Origin: Dehalococcoidia bacterium
GTDB taxonomy: Bacteria; Chloroflexota; Dehalococcoidia; Bin125
Direction: 5' to 3'
Assembly (NCBI GenBank): GCA_022825265.1
Contig: JAJDXE010000011.1
Coordinates: forward strand, 1 to 64,000
Length of the DNA stretch: 64,000 nucleotides
The notes under the pieces are model-generated. The model worked only from the letters and a program-made list of their open reading frames with translations, searched no databases and was not told the DNA's origin. The position numbers were made by a program, and so were the translations under genes. Below are positions 48,712 through 57,851 of the stretch, piece by piece (within the stretch, counting starts at the first letter, position 1; the number at the start of each line of letters is the position of its first letter).

Positions 48712-48764
48712 CGATCTCCAGCAAAACACTGGAGATCAGCGCTTGAGGGGCGGCGAAAAAAATT
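48712..48764. repeat. Bipartite intergenic element, copy 2
   Basis: CGATCTCCAGCAAAACACTGGAGAT-n17-CGAAAAAAATT, identical parts and spacing to 6344-6396. Confidence 0.75.
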
Positions 48765-48833
48765 GTTGCTGAACGTCGCCCTCGCCGCTCTGCTCAGGCG
48801 ACCAACTCGTGAACTGGCCCTAGCTTGAGCTAA

Positions 48834-50141
48834 GTGCTTCGACGCTTCGCCACCGGTCGCGCCTTCTTTGGCTGGTACATCGTCTCCGGCGGCATCGTCG
48901 TACAGATCATGCTCGGTGGGCTGGTCATGCACGCGACCGGCTTCTACGTCGCCGCGCTCCAGGAAGAGTTCATGTGGTCGGCCACCCTCTTCGGCATCGC
49001 CCTGGCGATGACCCGAATCGAGGCCGGCGCGCTCGGACCCGTCCAGGGCTGGGCCATCGACCGTTTCGGTCCAAGGATGATGATGCGGCTCGGAATCGCA
49101 TCCACGGCCCTCGGCCTGATCCTCTTCTACTTCATCAACAACCAGGCCACGTTTTTCATCTTCTACTTCATCATCTCCATCGGAGCCGGCATCGGCGGCT
49201 TCATGACCCTCACCGTCGCCGTCGTCCACTGGTTCCAGCGCACCAGAGCCCGCGCCATGGGCTACCTGATGACCGGCCTGGCCATCGGCAGTTTCCTCGC
49301 GCCCCTGATCTCATTCCTGATCGACGGCGTCGGCTGGCGCTGGACGTCGCTCGGCTCCGGAATTGTGCTCTTCGTCGTCGGACAATTGATCGCCACCTTG
49401 ATCGTCCGCCCCGTCGATCGGGGCGAGTCGCCCGAACCGGCGCGCGCCGCCACGGTTGCCCGTCCCGATGCGCCAACAGCTCCAGCGCAACAGCGCCGAG
49501 ACTTCACGGCCCGAGAAGCGCTCCGAACCCGCTCCTTCTGGGCGCTGGCGTTCGCCCACGGATCGCCGCTGCTCATGGTCGCCGCCGTCAGCGGGTTCTT
49601 CGTCCTTCGGGTCGGCGAGATCGACGGACTGGGTCCAGGCCACGCCGCCATCGCCATCGTGATCGGCACGGTCTGTCAGATCGCCGCTCAGCTGGTCGGC
49701 GGCTATGCCGGCGACATCATCTCCAAGCGGCTGATCATCGGTTTGTGCCTCGTCGGACACGCGGCTGCAGCGGTGGTGCTCGCCATCGCCGACTCCTTCC
49801 CGATGATCATCCTCGGCGCAGTCCTCCACTGGACTGCCTGGGGCGGCCGCGGCCCAAACATCAACACCTTGCGAGCCGACTATTTCGGACCGGCAAACAT
49901 CGGACAGATCATGGGTTGGGCCTCCGTGGTCATGATGATCTACTCAGCCGGAGGCAGCCTGCTCACCGGCGCATTGCGCGACCTCAGCGACGGCTGGGCC
50001 TTGCCCTTCCTGGTCGCCGGCATCGGAACAGCCAGCGGCCTCGTCTGGCTGGTGATGGCGACGCGGCCTCGATTGCCCGACGATCCGCCCGATGCCGACC
50101 AGACGGATCCTGCCATGTCTTACCCTCAGGCTCGCAGTTGA
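48834..50141 (+). CDS. MFS transporter (paralog 3)
   Basis: RAFFGWYIVSGGIVVQIMLGGLVMHATGFY; DFTAREALRTRSFWALAFAHGSPLLMV; GTG start. Confidence 0.9.
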   Translation: MLRRFATGRAFFGWYIVSGGIVVQIMLGGLVMHATGFYVAALQEEFMWSATLFGIALAMTRIEAGALGPVQGWAIDRFGPRMMMRLGIASTALGLILFYFINNQATFFIFYFIISIGAGIGGFMTLTVAVVHWFQRTRARAMGYLMTGLAIGSFLAPLISFLIDGVGWRWTSLGSGIVLFVVGQLIATLIVRPVDRGESPEPARAATVARPDAPTAPAQQRRDFTAREALRTRSFWALAFAHGSPLLMVAAVSGFFVLRVGEIDGLGPGHAAIAIVIGTVCQIAAQLVGGYAGDIISKRLIIGLCLVGHAAAAVVLAIADSFPMIILGAVLHWTAWGGRGPNINTLRADYFGPANIGQIMGWASVVMMIYSAGGSLLTGALRDLSDGWALPFLVAGIGTASGLVWLVMATRPRLPDDPPDADQTDPAMSYPQARS

Positions 50142-50174
50142 AGCGACGGACGAGTTCGAGTGCGGAGGAGTCAG

Positions 50175-51740
50175 ATGGAATACGACGTAATCATCGTGGG
50201 CGCCGGATCATCGGGCGCGGTGCTGGCGACGCGTCTCAGCGAAGACCGCTCCAGGTCCGTCCTCTTGCTCGATGCAGGTCCCGACTACCGAACCCTCGGC
50301 GAACTGCCGGGCGACGTCAACAGCATTCACGAGCCGTCCGTTCAGCGGCACGACTGGGGCTTCAACGCCACCTTCGTGCCCGGCCGCGACGCGCCGTTGC
50401 CGCGCGGAAAGTTGGTCGGCGGATCATCGGCGATCAACACCGGCGTCGCCATCCGCGGAGCGCCCGGCGACTACGACGTCTGGGCCGAGATGACCGGCGA
50501 CGAACGCTGGGCCTGGTCCGAGTGTCTGCCCTACTTCCGAGGCATCGAGGACGACAAGGACGAGGGCGGAGACTTCCACGGTCAGGGCGGGCCAATCCCG
50601 GTGCGCCGCTGGAAACTCGACGAGATGGAATCCGTCCAGCGCGGCTTTTACGACGCCTGCGTCGCCCACGGCTTCGAACAGACCAACGACCAGAACGACC
50701 CCGAATCAACCGGCATCTCCCCGCTCGCCATGAACCGAGACGGCCCCGAGCAGATGACCCGTTGGTCGGCCAACCTCGGATTCCTCTCCCAGGCGCGCAA
50801 CCGGCTCAACCTGACGGTCCGAGGACATTGCCTGGTCGATCGCATCCTCTTCGAAGGCAGTTCAGCCGTCGGATTGACGGTTGAATGCGACGGCGAGTTG
50901 CAGGAAGTTCGAGGAAAGCAGATCATCCTCTCCGCCGGAGCGATCATGAGTCCGGCCATCCTCTTGCGCAGCGGAATCGGACCGGCCCCCGAACTGGCCG
51001 AGCACGGCATTCCATCGATCGTCGACCTGCCCGGCGTCGGCAAGCATCTGATGGATCATCCGATGACCCCGATGCTCTTCTGGCCCACACCCGACACGGT
51101 CGACCCCGACCGCCCGCTCGCCCAGACCCTGCTGCGCTACACCTCCGAGACCGGAGAGTTCAACGACATGCAGGTCTACTTGCTCGGGCACATCCTGATC
51201 GGTCCCGAAGCCAGGTTCGGCGCCTGGGTCGGAGAGGATGAGGAGGCGCCGGAGTCGGATTGGGTCTGGGGCATCGCGCCCGGCGTGCAGCTTCCCAACT
51301 CATTCGGATCGGTCACGCTGCAGAGCGCCGATTACACGCAACATCCCAACATCGACCTGAAGTTCGACGAGCACGAAGGCGACCGAGTCCGCCTCCGCGA
51401 AGGCGCAAGACTCGCCTGGAATCTCGCTCAGACCGAAGAACTGAAGCAGTACCACCTCGGCGCCGTCGACATCGATCAAGCGACGATCGACGACGACGAA
51501 AAGCTGGACGAGTGGATCCACGCCACCGCGACCAGCATGGCCCACCCGACCTGCACCTGCCCGATGGGTCCCGACCCGTCAGCAGGCGCAGTCGTCGACA
51601 GCGAAGGCCGTGTCTACGGAGTCCAGAACCTCAGGGTCGTGGACGGCTCGATCATGCCCACCCTCGTCCGAGCCAACACCAACTTCACCTGCATGATGAT
51701 GGGCGAACGCATCGCTGAGTGGATGTCGGCAGAGGGTTAG
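50175..51740 (+). CDS. GMC family oxidoreductase (FAD-dependent choline-dehydrogenase-like)
   Basis: YDVIIVGAGSSGAVLATRLSEDRSRSVLLLDAG, GKLVGGSSAINTGVAIRG, ILSAGAIMSPAILLRSGIGP. Confidence 0.93.
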   Translation: MEYDVIIVGAGSSGAVLATRLSEDRSRSVLLLDAGPDYRTLGELPGDVNSIHEPSVQRHDWGFNATFVPGRDAPLPRGKLVGGSSAINTGVAIRGAPGDYDVWAEMTGDERWAWSECLPYFRGIEDDKDEGGDFHGQGGPIPVRRWKLDEMESVQRGFYDACVAHGFEQTNDQNDPESTGISPLAMNRDGPEQMTRWSANLGFLSQARNRLNLTVRGHCLVDRILFEGSSAVGLTVECDGELQEVRGKQIILSAGAIMSPAILLRSGIGPAPELAEHGIPSIVDLPGVGKHLMDHPMTPMLFWPTPDTVDPDRPLAQTLLRYTSETGEFNDMQVYLLGHILIGPEARFGAWVGEDEEAPESDWVWGIAPGVQLPNSFGSVTLQSADYTQHPNIDLKFDEHEGDRVRLREGARLAWNLAQTEELKQYHLGAVDIDQATIDDDEKLDEWIHATATSMAHPTCTCPMGPDPSAGAVVDSEGRVYGVQNLRVVDGSIMPTLVRANTNFTCMMMGERIAEWMSAEG

Positions 51741-52957
51741 CTCAGCGCGCCCGACGCCGCCAGGTCCTGGATCTGCTCGTCGCTCAGGCCGAGGAGTTCT
51801 TTCAGGATCAACTCGTTGTGCTCGCCGTACTGCGGCGCCGGGCGGGTTGGTTCCACCGGTGCATCCGAGAGGATGTAACGCGGACCTTCAATCACCGTCT
51901 CCCCGTGCAGCGAGTGCGGGAGTCGGCGGAAATGGCTGCGATGAGCGAGTTGCGGGTCATTGGCTGCATCCTCGGTCGTGGAAACAACGTGGGCCGAGAT
52001 GCCTTTGGACTGCAGCGCTTGCTCAACCTCCGCCGAGGCTCGCGTCGAAGTCCAGGCTGCGACCGACGCTTCGACCTCTGACTTCCGCTGCATCCGCTGA
52101 TCAGACGAATACGAGGCATCGGCGCCGATCAGTTGGGCCAACTCGCGCCACTGGACGTCGTCGGCCACCGCGATGGCGACCCACGACTCACTGCGGCCTT
52201 CGGACGCCAGGCAGGGGAACACCCCGTGCGGGCACATTTGGGGGTCGTCATTGCCGCGACGTTCGAGCGGCGGTCCGCCGTTCTTGTAGTCGATCAACGC
52301 CGGCGCGAGGAGCTGTAGCGTGCCCTCAGCCTGGGCCTGGTCGATGTACACCCCCTCCCCGGTCCGGTTGCGATGGTCGAGCGCCGCCAGCAGCGCGGTC
52401 AGGGCGAATCGTGGGGCCGGGTAGTCGGTGTACGGGCCAAACGGTCCTGCGGGCGGACGGTCAGCCCAGCCGGCGAGATATTGGACCCCCGCCATGCCGG
52501 CGCCCTGGCTGCCAAATCCGCTGACCTGGTTGTAGGGACCGGTCTGCCCGAGCAAGGTGCTGCTGAGCATGATCAGTTCGGGCTTGAGCTGTCGCAGATG
52601 CTCGTAGTCGAGCTGCCAGCGAGCCAGCACTTCGGCGGTGAACGATTCGCTGACGATGTCGGCCCATCGCGCCAACTGACGGAATATCTCCTGGGCTTCC
52701 GGCACTCGGAGATTGAGCGTCAGCCCCCACTTACCGGCGTTGACATTGCCATAGAGGCCTGAGTGCTCGATGCCCGGCTCGTCACCGTGGAATGGGCCAA
52801 CAACGCGAGCGGTGTCGACGCGAGTGGGTGATTCAACCCGAATCACGGTCGCGCCGAAGTCGGCCATCGCCCTGCCCACCGTGGGACCGGCAACGATCCA
52901 ACTCAGGTCCAGAACTTTGACTCCGGCGAGCGGTCCGCTTCCGACGGGCAGCGTCAC
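51737..52957 (-). CDS. CaiB/BaiF CoA-transferase
   Basis: PLAGVKVLDLSWIVAGPTVGRAMADFGATVIRVES; similar to C-terminal modules of the fused proteins. Confidence 0.9.
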   Translation of the reverse strand: MTLPVGSGPLAGVKVLDLSWIVAGPTVGRAMADFGATVIRVESPTRVDTARVVGPFHGDEPGIEHSGLYGNVNAGKWGLTLNLRVPEAQEIFRQLARWADIVSESFTAEVLARWQLDYEHLRQLKPELIMLSSTLLGQTGPYNQVSGFGSQGAGMAGVQYLAGWADRPPAGPFGPYTDYPAPRFALTALLAALDHRNRTGEGVYIDQAQAEGTLQLLAPALIDYKNGGPPLERRGNDDPQMCPHGVFPCLASEGRSESWVAIAVADDVQWRELAQLIGADASYSSDQRMQRKSEVEASVAAWTSTRASAEVEQALQSKGISAHVVSTTEDAANDPQLAHRSHFRRLPHSLHGETVIEGPRYILSDAPVEPTRPAPQYGEHNELILKELLGLSDEQIQDLAASGALS

Positions 52958-54192
52958 AGCACACCCTCCGACCGCAACTGCTGGATCTGCGCTTCCGAGA
53001 GGCCCACTTCCCCATACACCTCGACGTTGTGCTGTCCCAATTCAGGTGGCGGCCGCCGATTGTGTCCGAACGGCTGGTCATCGACGAGGATCTTGAGTGG
53101 AGGGCCGGGATACGTGACACGCCGGCCATCAGCGTGCTCGATCTCGTTCCAGAACTCACGGTGCTCAAGCTGTCTGCTCTCGCCCAGGTCGACCAGGGTC
53201 AGGACCGGAGCAAGCAGGAGGTCGTAATCGATAGAAACCTGCAGCATCTCCTGCTTGGTCGTCCGGGCCACCCGGTCGCGCATCAGGTGCTGAATCCGAG
53301 GAAACAGCTCGGGATCGGCTTGGCCCACGGCTGCGCGATCGGCGTACGTAACCATGTCTTCTTCGAGCAGCGCCGGTTCCGCTGCGCCCGAGTCAACGAG
53401 CCACTTGATCGCGTGGTTGGCAAAGTGACCGACTGCCGGACCGGGAGCCATCATCAGCACGATGTGACCGTCGAGCACATCTGCCGTCCCGCGAATCCCC
53501 TGGCCGCGGATCTTGACTCCGCCGCCAAACCGCTCCGGTTCGACCGCCCCCAGCTGATACGCCAGCACCTGACCCAGCGTCGCCTGCGCCGCCGATACCT
53601 GTGCCGAAACATCGACATGCTGTCCACGCCCGGTCTGGTGTCGAGCATGCAGCGCCAGCATCGAGCCTCCGGCTGCATCGCCCGACGCGTGTCCCCACGA
53701 CTGCGGCTGCGAGACCCGAATTGGAGGCCGGTCGTCATCGCCGGTCATCAGCAGCGGAGTCCCGGCGGCCCAGATCGCGAGGTCCGAGCCAACATAGTCA
53801 GCCTTCGGCCCGGTCTGTCCAAACGCGCTGATCGACGTGTAGATCAACCGAGGAAATCGCTCGTGCAGGGACTCGTAACTCAATCCGAGCGCTGCCATTC
53901 GCCCGACATCAGACGACTCAATCAGGAAGTCGGCAGTCTCAAGCAGTCCGAACAGCAGATCACGCCCACGCGGGTCCTCGAGGTTGCAAGTGACGCCACG
54001 CTTCCCCCGCGTGTACGCGGCCCAATAGATCGACTCCTGGGCTCGGTCGGCGAAGAACGGTGCGACTCCGCGCCCGGTCGAACCGCCCGGCGGCTCAACC
54101 TGGATGACGTCCGCGCCAAGATCGGCCAGCATCTGCCCTGCAAGCACACCACGCTCGTCAGTCAGATCAACGACCCGGTAAGGAGACAGCAT
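52954..54192 (-). CDS. CaiB/BaiF CoA-transferase
   Basis: MLSPYRVVDLTDERGVLAGQMLADLGADVIQVEPPGG; overlaps next gene by 4 bp; N-module-like. Confidence 0.9.
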   Translation of the reverse strand: MLSPYRVVDLTDERGVLAGQMLADLGADVIQVEPPGGSTGRGVAPFFADRAQESIYWAAYTRGKRGVTCNLEDPRGRDLLFGLLETADFLIESSDVGRMAALGLSYESLHERFPRLIYTSISAFGQTGPKADYVGSDLAIWAAGTPLLMTGDDDRPPIRVSQPQSWGHASGDAAGGSMLALHARHQTGRGQHVDVSAQVSAAQATLGQVLAYQLGAVEPERFGGGVKIRGQGIRGTADVLDGHIVLMMAPGPAVGHFANHAIKWLVDSGAAEPALLEEDMVTYADRAAVGQADPELFPRIQHLMRDRVARTTKQEMLQVSIDYDLLLAPVLTLVDLGESRQLEHREFWNEIEHADGRRVTYPGPPLKILVDDQPFGHNRRPPPELGQHNVEVYGEVGLSEAQIQQLRSEGVL

Positions 54193-54216
54193 GAGCGGCA
54201 GGGTAACGCGAGAAGC

Positions 54217-54999
54217 TCAATCGCTCCGCGGCGGCCGACCCTCTCCTGGAGGCCCCGCAAACGCCTGCGCCACCTGCAGAAACTCCTCTGCCGCGCCAGG
54301 GGTAAAGCTGAGATCGGTGTCCTTGTAGTGGATTCGTTGCGTCGCAACCCGGCAAAAGTCAACCGCTGCGCCGCTCACGACGTTGATCGAGTCCTCCTCG
54401 CCCCTGCTCCAGGATGCTCCGGAGGGCAGGGTCAGTTCCACCCACAAGGGTTCGCTGTTCGGTTCCATCCCCCTTGTCTGATAAGCGAACTGCCGAGTAA
54501 TGAAGCCAAGATGCGCGATGTGTTGCAGTCGATCCGAGTGAATCGGCTCAACTCCAGCCCCGTCGAGCGCGTCTAGTCCGTGCGACCAGCATTCCATCAG
54601 TCTGGCCGTCGCGAAGGAACGCGCGCTCATCGGAGGTCCGGCCCACGGCAACCGATCGCGTCCGTCGCGCGAGCGAAGGGCGACTTCCATCCGATCCCTC
54701 GCAGCCCGCCACCAGTCGACGAGCTGCGTCCGCGTCATATGACGCGAACTGTCCTGGAGGGCCGAGCGAGTGCCGTCTTCCGAGCGCTCGCCGCCCGACA
54801 TCGTCTGCGCCGCGCCGGTCGCCACGTTAGTCGCCGACTCGTCCACCTCTGCTAGATGCGCGATCACGTCGCGGACCATCCAGCCGCGGCAGGGCGTGTC
54901 ATTCTGCCAGACCTTGTCGCCAAGATCGGCCAGTTGCGCGTCGAGGTATCGCTGTTCAGCGACCAGGTCGTCGATCAGTTGCTGATAGGGGTCCGACAT
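54217..54999 (-). CDS. DinB/maleylpyruvate isomerase-fold (TIGR03084-like) family protein
   Basis: NDTPCRGWMVRDVIAHLAEVDESA, RLMECWSHGLDALDGAGVEP. Confidence 0.78.
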   Translation of the reverse strand: MSDPYQQLIDDLVAEQRYLDAQLADLGDKVWQNDTPCRGWMVRDVIAHLAEVDESATNVATGAAQTMSGGERSEDGTRSALQDSSRHMTRTQLVDWWRAARDRMEVALRSRDGRDRLPWAGPPMSARSFATARLMECWSHGLDALDGAGVEPIHSDRLQHIAHLGFITRQFAYQTRGMEPNSEPLWVELTLPSGASWSRGEEDSINVVSGAAVDFCRVATQRIHYKDTDLSFTPGAAEEFLQVAQAFAGPPGEGRPPRSD

Positions 55000-55033
55000 G
55001 GACGTGGCCTAAGGCCTCCCCAGATCAGAGCGC

Positions 55034-56131
55034 CTAGTCCACGATCGGATTCGCGCCCAGTGGACGCAGCTCGTCCATCAGCCAGGTCAGTCGTTCTTCG
55101 CTCAGGGTGGGCGGCGCGTGACCGTCCCTCGAGCCCGGGTAGCCGAAGCTGCTGCGGCCCTCCTGCTGCTGGCGTACGTACTGACCGAGCGAAATGCGGC
55201 TGGCGTAACTCAGGTTGTTGTTCACGTACTTGGGCAGATCGTCCCAGGTCGTGGCATGCGCCATCTCTGCCGCGACCTCGAAGTTGACAGCATCGGCCAT
55301 CTTGTCCCATTCGCCCTTGAGCGAGAGCTCGTGCAACTGCATGCCCAGCGACTCGAACCCGTGCGCCTGGAAGATGTGGTGGTACGACCGGGTCGAGCCG
55401 TAGAACGAGATCGCCCGGCGCAGACCATCGATCGACTGCTCAACCTCGGATTCGTTTTCGCCGAAGGCCATGAAGCCCCCCACGCCGAGGTCAATGTCAT
55501 CAAGGCTTCGGCCCGCGCGCTTGGCGCCTTTCTCCACGTTGGGAATCACGGTTTCCATCATCACCTTGTGGGTCATGAAGCCGTGAGGCCGCAGACCGTC
55601 CGCGCAGGCGCCGGCGACCTGGGCCATCAGCGGGCCGACATTGGCCAGCGAAATCTTGGGCGGGTCGTGAGGAATCGGCCCGGGATCGAACATCGGCGTC
55701 ATCAAGGTGTAGGTGTAGTTGTCCGAGATGTACTCCGGTCGCTCGCCGGTCTGCCACGAGTGCCAGACGGCGCGCATCATGTTGATGTAGTCCTCCATCC
55801 GCTTCGCCGGAGGAGCCCAAGTGCCACCAAACCGACGCACGTTGTGACCCTTGACCTGGCTGCCCAGACCGAGGTTGATCCGACCCTTGGACAGCTCCTG
55901 CAAGTCCCACGCCGCCTGAGCCATGATCATCGGCGTGCGCGGGAAAGCGATCGTGACTGATGAAGAGATCTCGACCCGCTCGGTGTGCTCAGCCGCGATC
56001 ATCATCTGAAAAAGCGAGTTGTGTTTGGTCTCGGGAACGACGATCGAGTCAAAGCCGCGAGCCTCCAGAGCTTGAACCTGCTCTTTGATCCCGCCAAGCC
56101 AGCCGCCGCCGAATCCGGTTTCGATTTTCAT
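55034..56131 (-). CDS. LLM class F420/flavin-dependent oxidoreductase
   Basis: MKIETGFGGGWLGGIKEQVQALEARGFDSIVVPETKHN, RINLGLGSQVKGHNVRRFG. Confidence 0.88.
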   Translation of the reverse strand: MKIETGFGGGWLGGIKEQVQALEARGFDSIVVPETKHNSLFQMMIAAEHTERVEISSSVTIAFPRTPMIMAQAAWDLQELSKGRINLGLGSQVKGHNVRRFGGTWAPPAKRMEDYINMMRAVWHSWQTGERPEYISDNYTYTLMTPMFDPGPIPHDPPKISLANVGPLMAQVAGACADGLRPHGFMTHKVMMETVIPNVEKGAKRAGRSLDDIDLGVGGFMAFGENESEVEQSIDGLRRAISFYGSTRSYHHIFQAHGFESLGMQLHELSLKGEWDKMADAVNFEVAAEMAHATTWDDLPKYVNNNLSYASRISLGQYVRQQQEGRSSFGYPGSRDGHAPPTLSEERLTWLMDELRPLGANPIVD

Positions 56132-56163
56132 GTCTGTCGGGCCTTTCTGGTGCTGTCCGCAGT

Positions 56164-57702
56164 CTATCCGCCGACCCTGGAGAGCTCGCGCGGCGCCAGC
56201 GAGGCCCAGAAATCGCGCTCTGCATCGCCCGGCGCATTGACCACTTCGCACTCGTGATTGAGCGTCATCACGGCGCGATTGCTCGGGTCATACGTCGGCC
56301 ACTCGGGCAGGCGCTCATTGTTCGGATCGCCGGTCTTGACAAAGGCCAGATACGTCTGCATCATCGTCTCCGACAGACTCGCCAGCTCAGGTGAGGCCTC
56401 GCCGCAGAACCGCTTCATGTTGTCGGCCTCGTACGTACCCCAGATGAACGGGATGTCGAGCGAGTGGCAGCTCCCCAACCTGCCGTCATACGCCGGCGAC
56501 GGATAATCGAAGCGATAGCTCCACACACTTGGCGTGTGTCGGCTCTGAGCCTCGGCCGTCTTCACCGCCGGGATGCGGAACATCGAGTCGGTCATGATCG
56601 CGTTCCAGACCGAGTTGTTGTCCGTCGGCTCGCCGCGCGCATCCCTCGCCCGCTGATATCGGTCAACGCCCTCCGCGGCCCGCATTCCACCAAAGGGAGC
56701 CGTTGAGGCAGCCAGGAGATCGTTGTCCGTCATCTCACGCTCCGCCTGGGCAGCGGCGGTGAAGAGGTTGAACTCGTCTTTTGTGTGACCGATCATCATC
56801 GGCATGCCTCTGGTCTGGATCCCAGCGCCGATCCGCGCCTCCGCGTCCAGTCCCAGCGAGTAGCCATCCGCAACCGGACCAAACCGCGCCCCGCCGAGGC
56901 CGCCGCCGGTCAACTCGACCTGATAGTCCAACAAGTCGTCGGCGCTGGCCATTCGCATTCGCTCGGGGTCATCCCAACCCCCAAACCGCAGCAGGAACTT
57001 CTCTGCCACCGCGCGTGCCTCGACCTTGGTCATCGTCGGAATCAGCGAGCCGCTCATCGGGATCGCCTTGTCGAACGCCCCCGTCGCGGCCGGCATCGCC
57101 ATCAGGTGGGCGATATCGAATCCACCGGCCGACTGTCCAAAGACCGTGACGTTGGCAGAGTCGCCGCCGAACGCCTCAATCTCGCGGCGGACCCAGAACA
57201 GCGCCGCCGTCTGATCGAGCAGTCCCTCGTTGCCGTAGGCCCCGAGCGTTGGCGCATGCAACCAACCAAAGACCCCCAGCCGATAGTTCAATGTCACCAC
57301 GACCACATCGCCGGTCAGCGCAAGCTTGCGCCCGTCAATCCGAGGTTGAGTTCCCGAGCCGACAGTGTTCCCGCCGCCGTGGATCCAGACCATCACCGGC
57401 CGTTTGCGCTCGTCGCAGCCCGGCGTCCAGATGTTGAGATACAGGCAATCTTCCGACTGCGTCTGAGCCGGAATCCCAATCAGGTCGCCAACATCGCCCG
57501 GAACCTGACGCTGCATCGCCGAGGCCGAGAACTCGGTCGCGTCGCGGATGCCGTCCCAGGGCTGGATCGGCTCCGGTGGACGCCAGCGCAGCTCACCGAC
57601 CGGAGGCTGTGCGAACGGAACCCCGCGAAAGACAACGCAGCCGTCGTCCTCCGCGCCCTGGAGTTTGCCGAGAGAAGTACCGACTTGAGGAGGCATGATC
57701 AT
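56164..57702 (-). CDS. Type-B carboxylesterase/lipase family protein
   Basis: FRGVPFAQPPVGELRWRPPEP, SEDCLYLNIWTPG, VTVFGQSAGGFDIAHLM. Confidence 0.92.
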   Translation of the reverse strand: MIMPPQVGTSLGKLQGAEDDGCVVFRGVPFAQPPVGELRWRPPEPIQPWDGIRDATEFSASAMQRQVPGDVGDLIGIPAQTQSEDCLYLNIWTPGCDERKRPVMVWIHGGGNTVGSGTQPRIDGRKLALTGDVVVVTLNYRLGVFGWLHAPTLGAYGNEGLLDQTAALFWVRREIEAFGGDSANVTVFGQSAGGFDIAHLMAMPAATGAFDKAIPMSGSLIPTMTKVEARAVAEKFLLRFGGWDDPERMRMASADDLLDYQVELTGGGLGGARFGPVADGYSLGLDAEARIGAGIQTRGMPMMIGHTKDEFNLFTAAAQAEREMTDNDLLAASTAPFGGMRAAEGVDRYQRARDARGEPTDNNSVWNAIMTDSMFRIPAVKTAEAQSRHTPSVWSYRFDYPSPAYDGRLGSCHSLDIPFIWGTYEADNMKRFCGEASPELASLSETMMQTYLAFVKTGDPNNERLPEWPTYDPSNRAVMTLNHECEVVNAPGDAERDFWASLAPRELSRVGG

Positions 57703-57750
57703 CGCCCGCCGCTAGAGATCTGAGATTGATCGATGGTAATGGGAGCCAAG

Positions 57751-57848
57751 ACCTCCCCCTCTGGGGGAGGTGCCCCGAAGGGGTGGAGGGGGCCGCCTGA
57801 CGCGAGGAGGCTCCTCAGTCGCTCCGCGACAGCCCCCCAGGAGGGGAG
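57751..57848. repeat. Palindromic double-hairpin repeat, copy 2, followed by a probable inverted copy
   Basis: ACCTCCCCC-TCT-GGGGGAGGT, GCCCC-GAA-GGGGT, GGAGGGGGC (57751-57793); then GTCGC-TCC-GCGAC flanked by CCCCCCAGGAGGGGAG. Confidence 0.65.
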
Positions 57849-57851
57849 TTC

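Noticed and set aside
48974-50884. 636-aa plus-strand ORF overlapping MFS and GMC genes in another frame
   Set aside because: Arg/Pro/His-rich translation typical of out-of-frame high-GC DNA.
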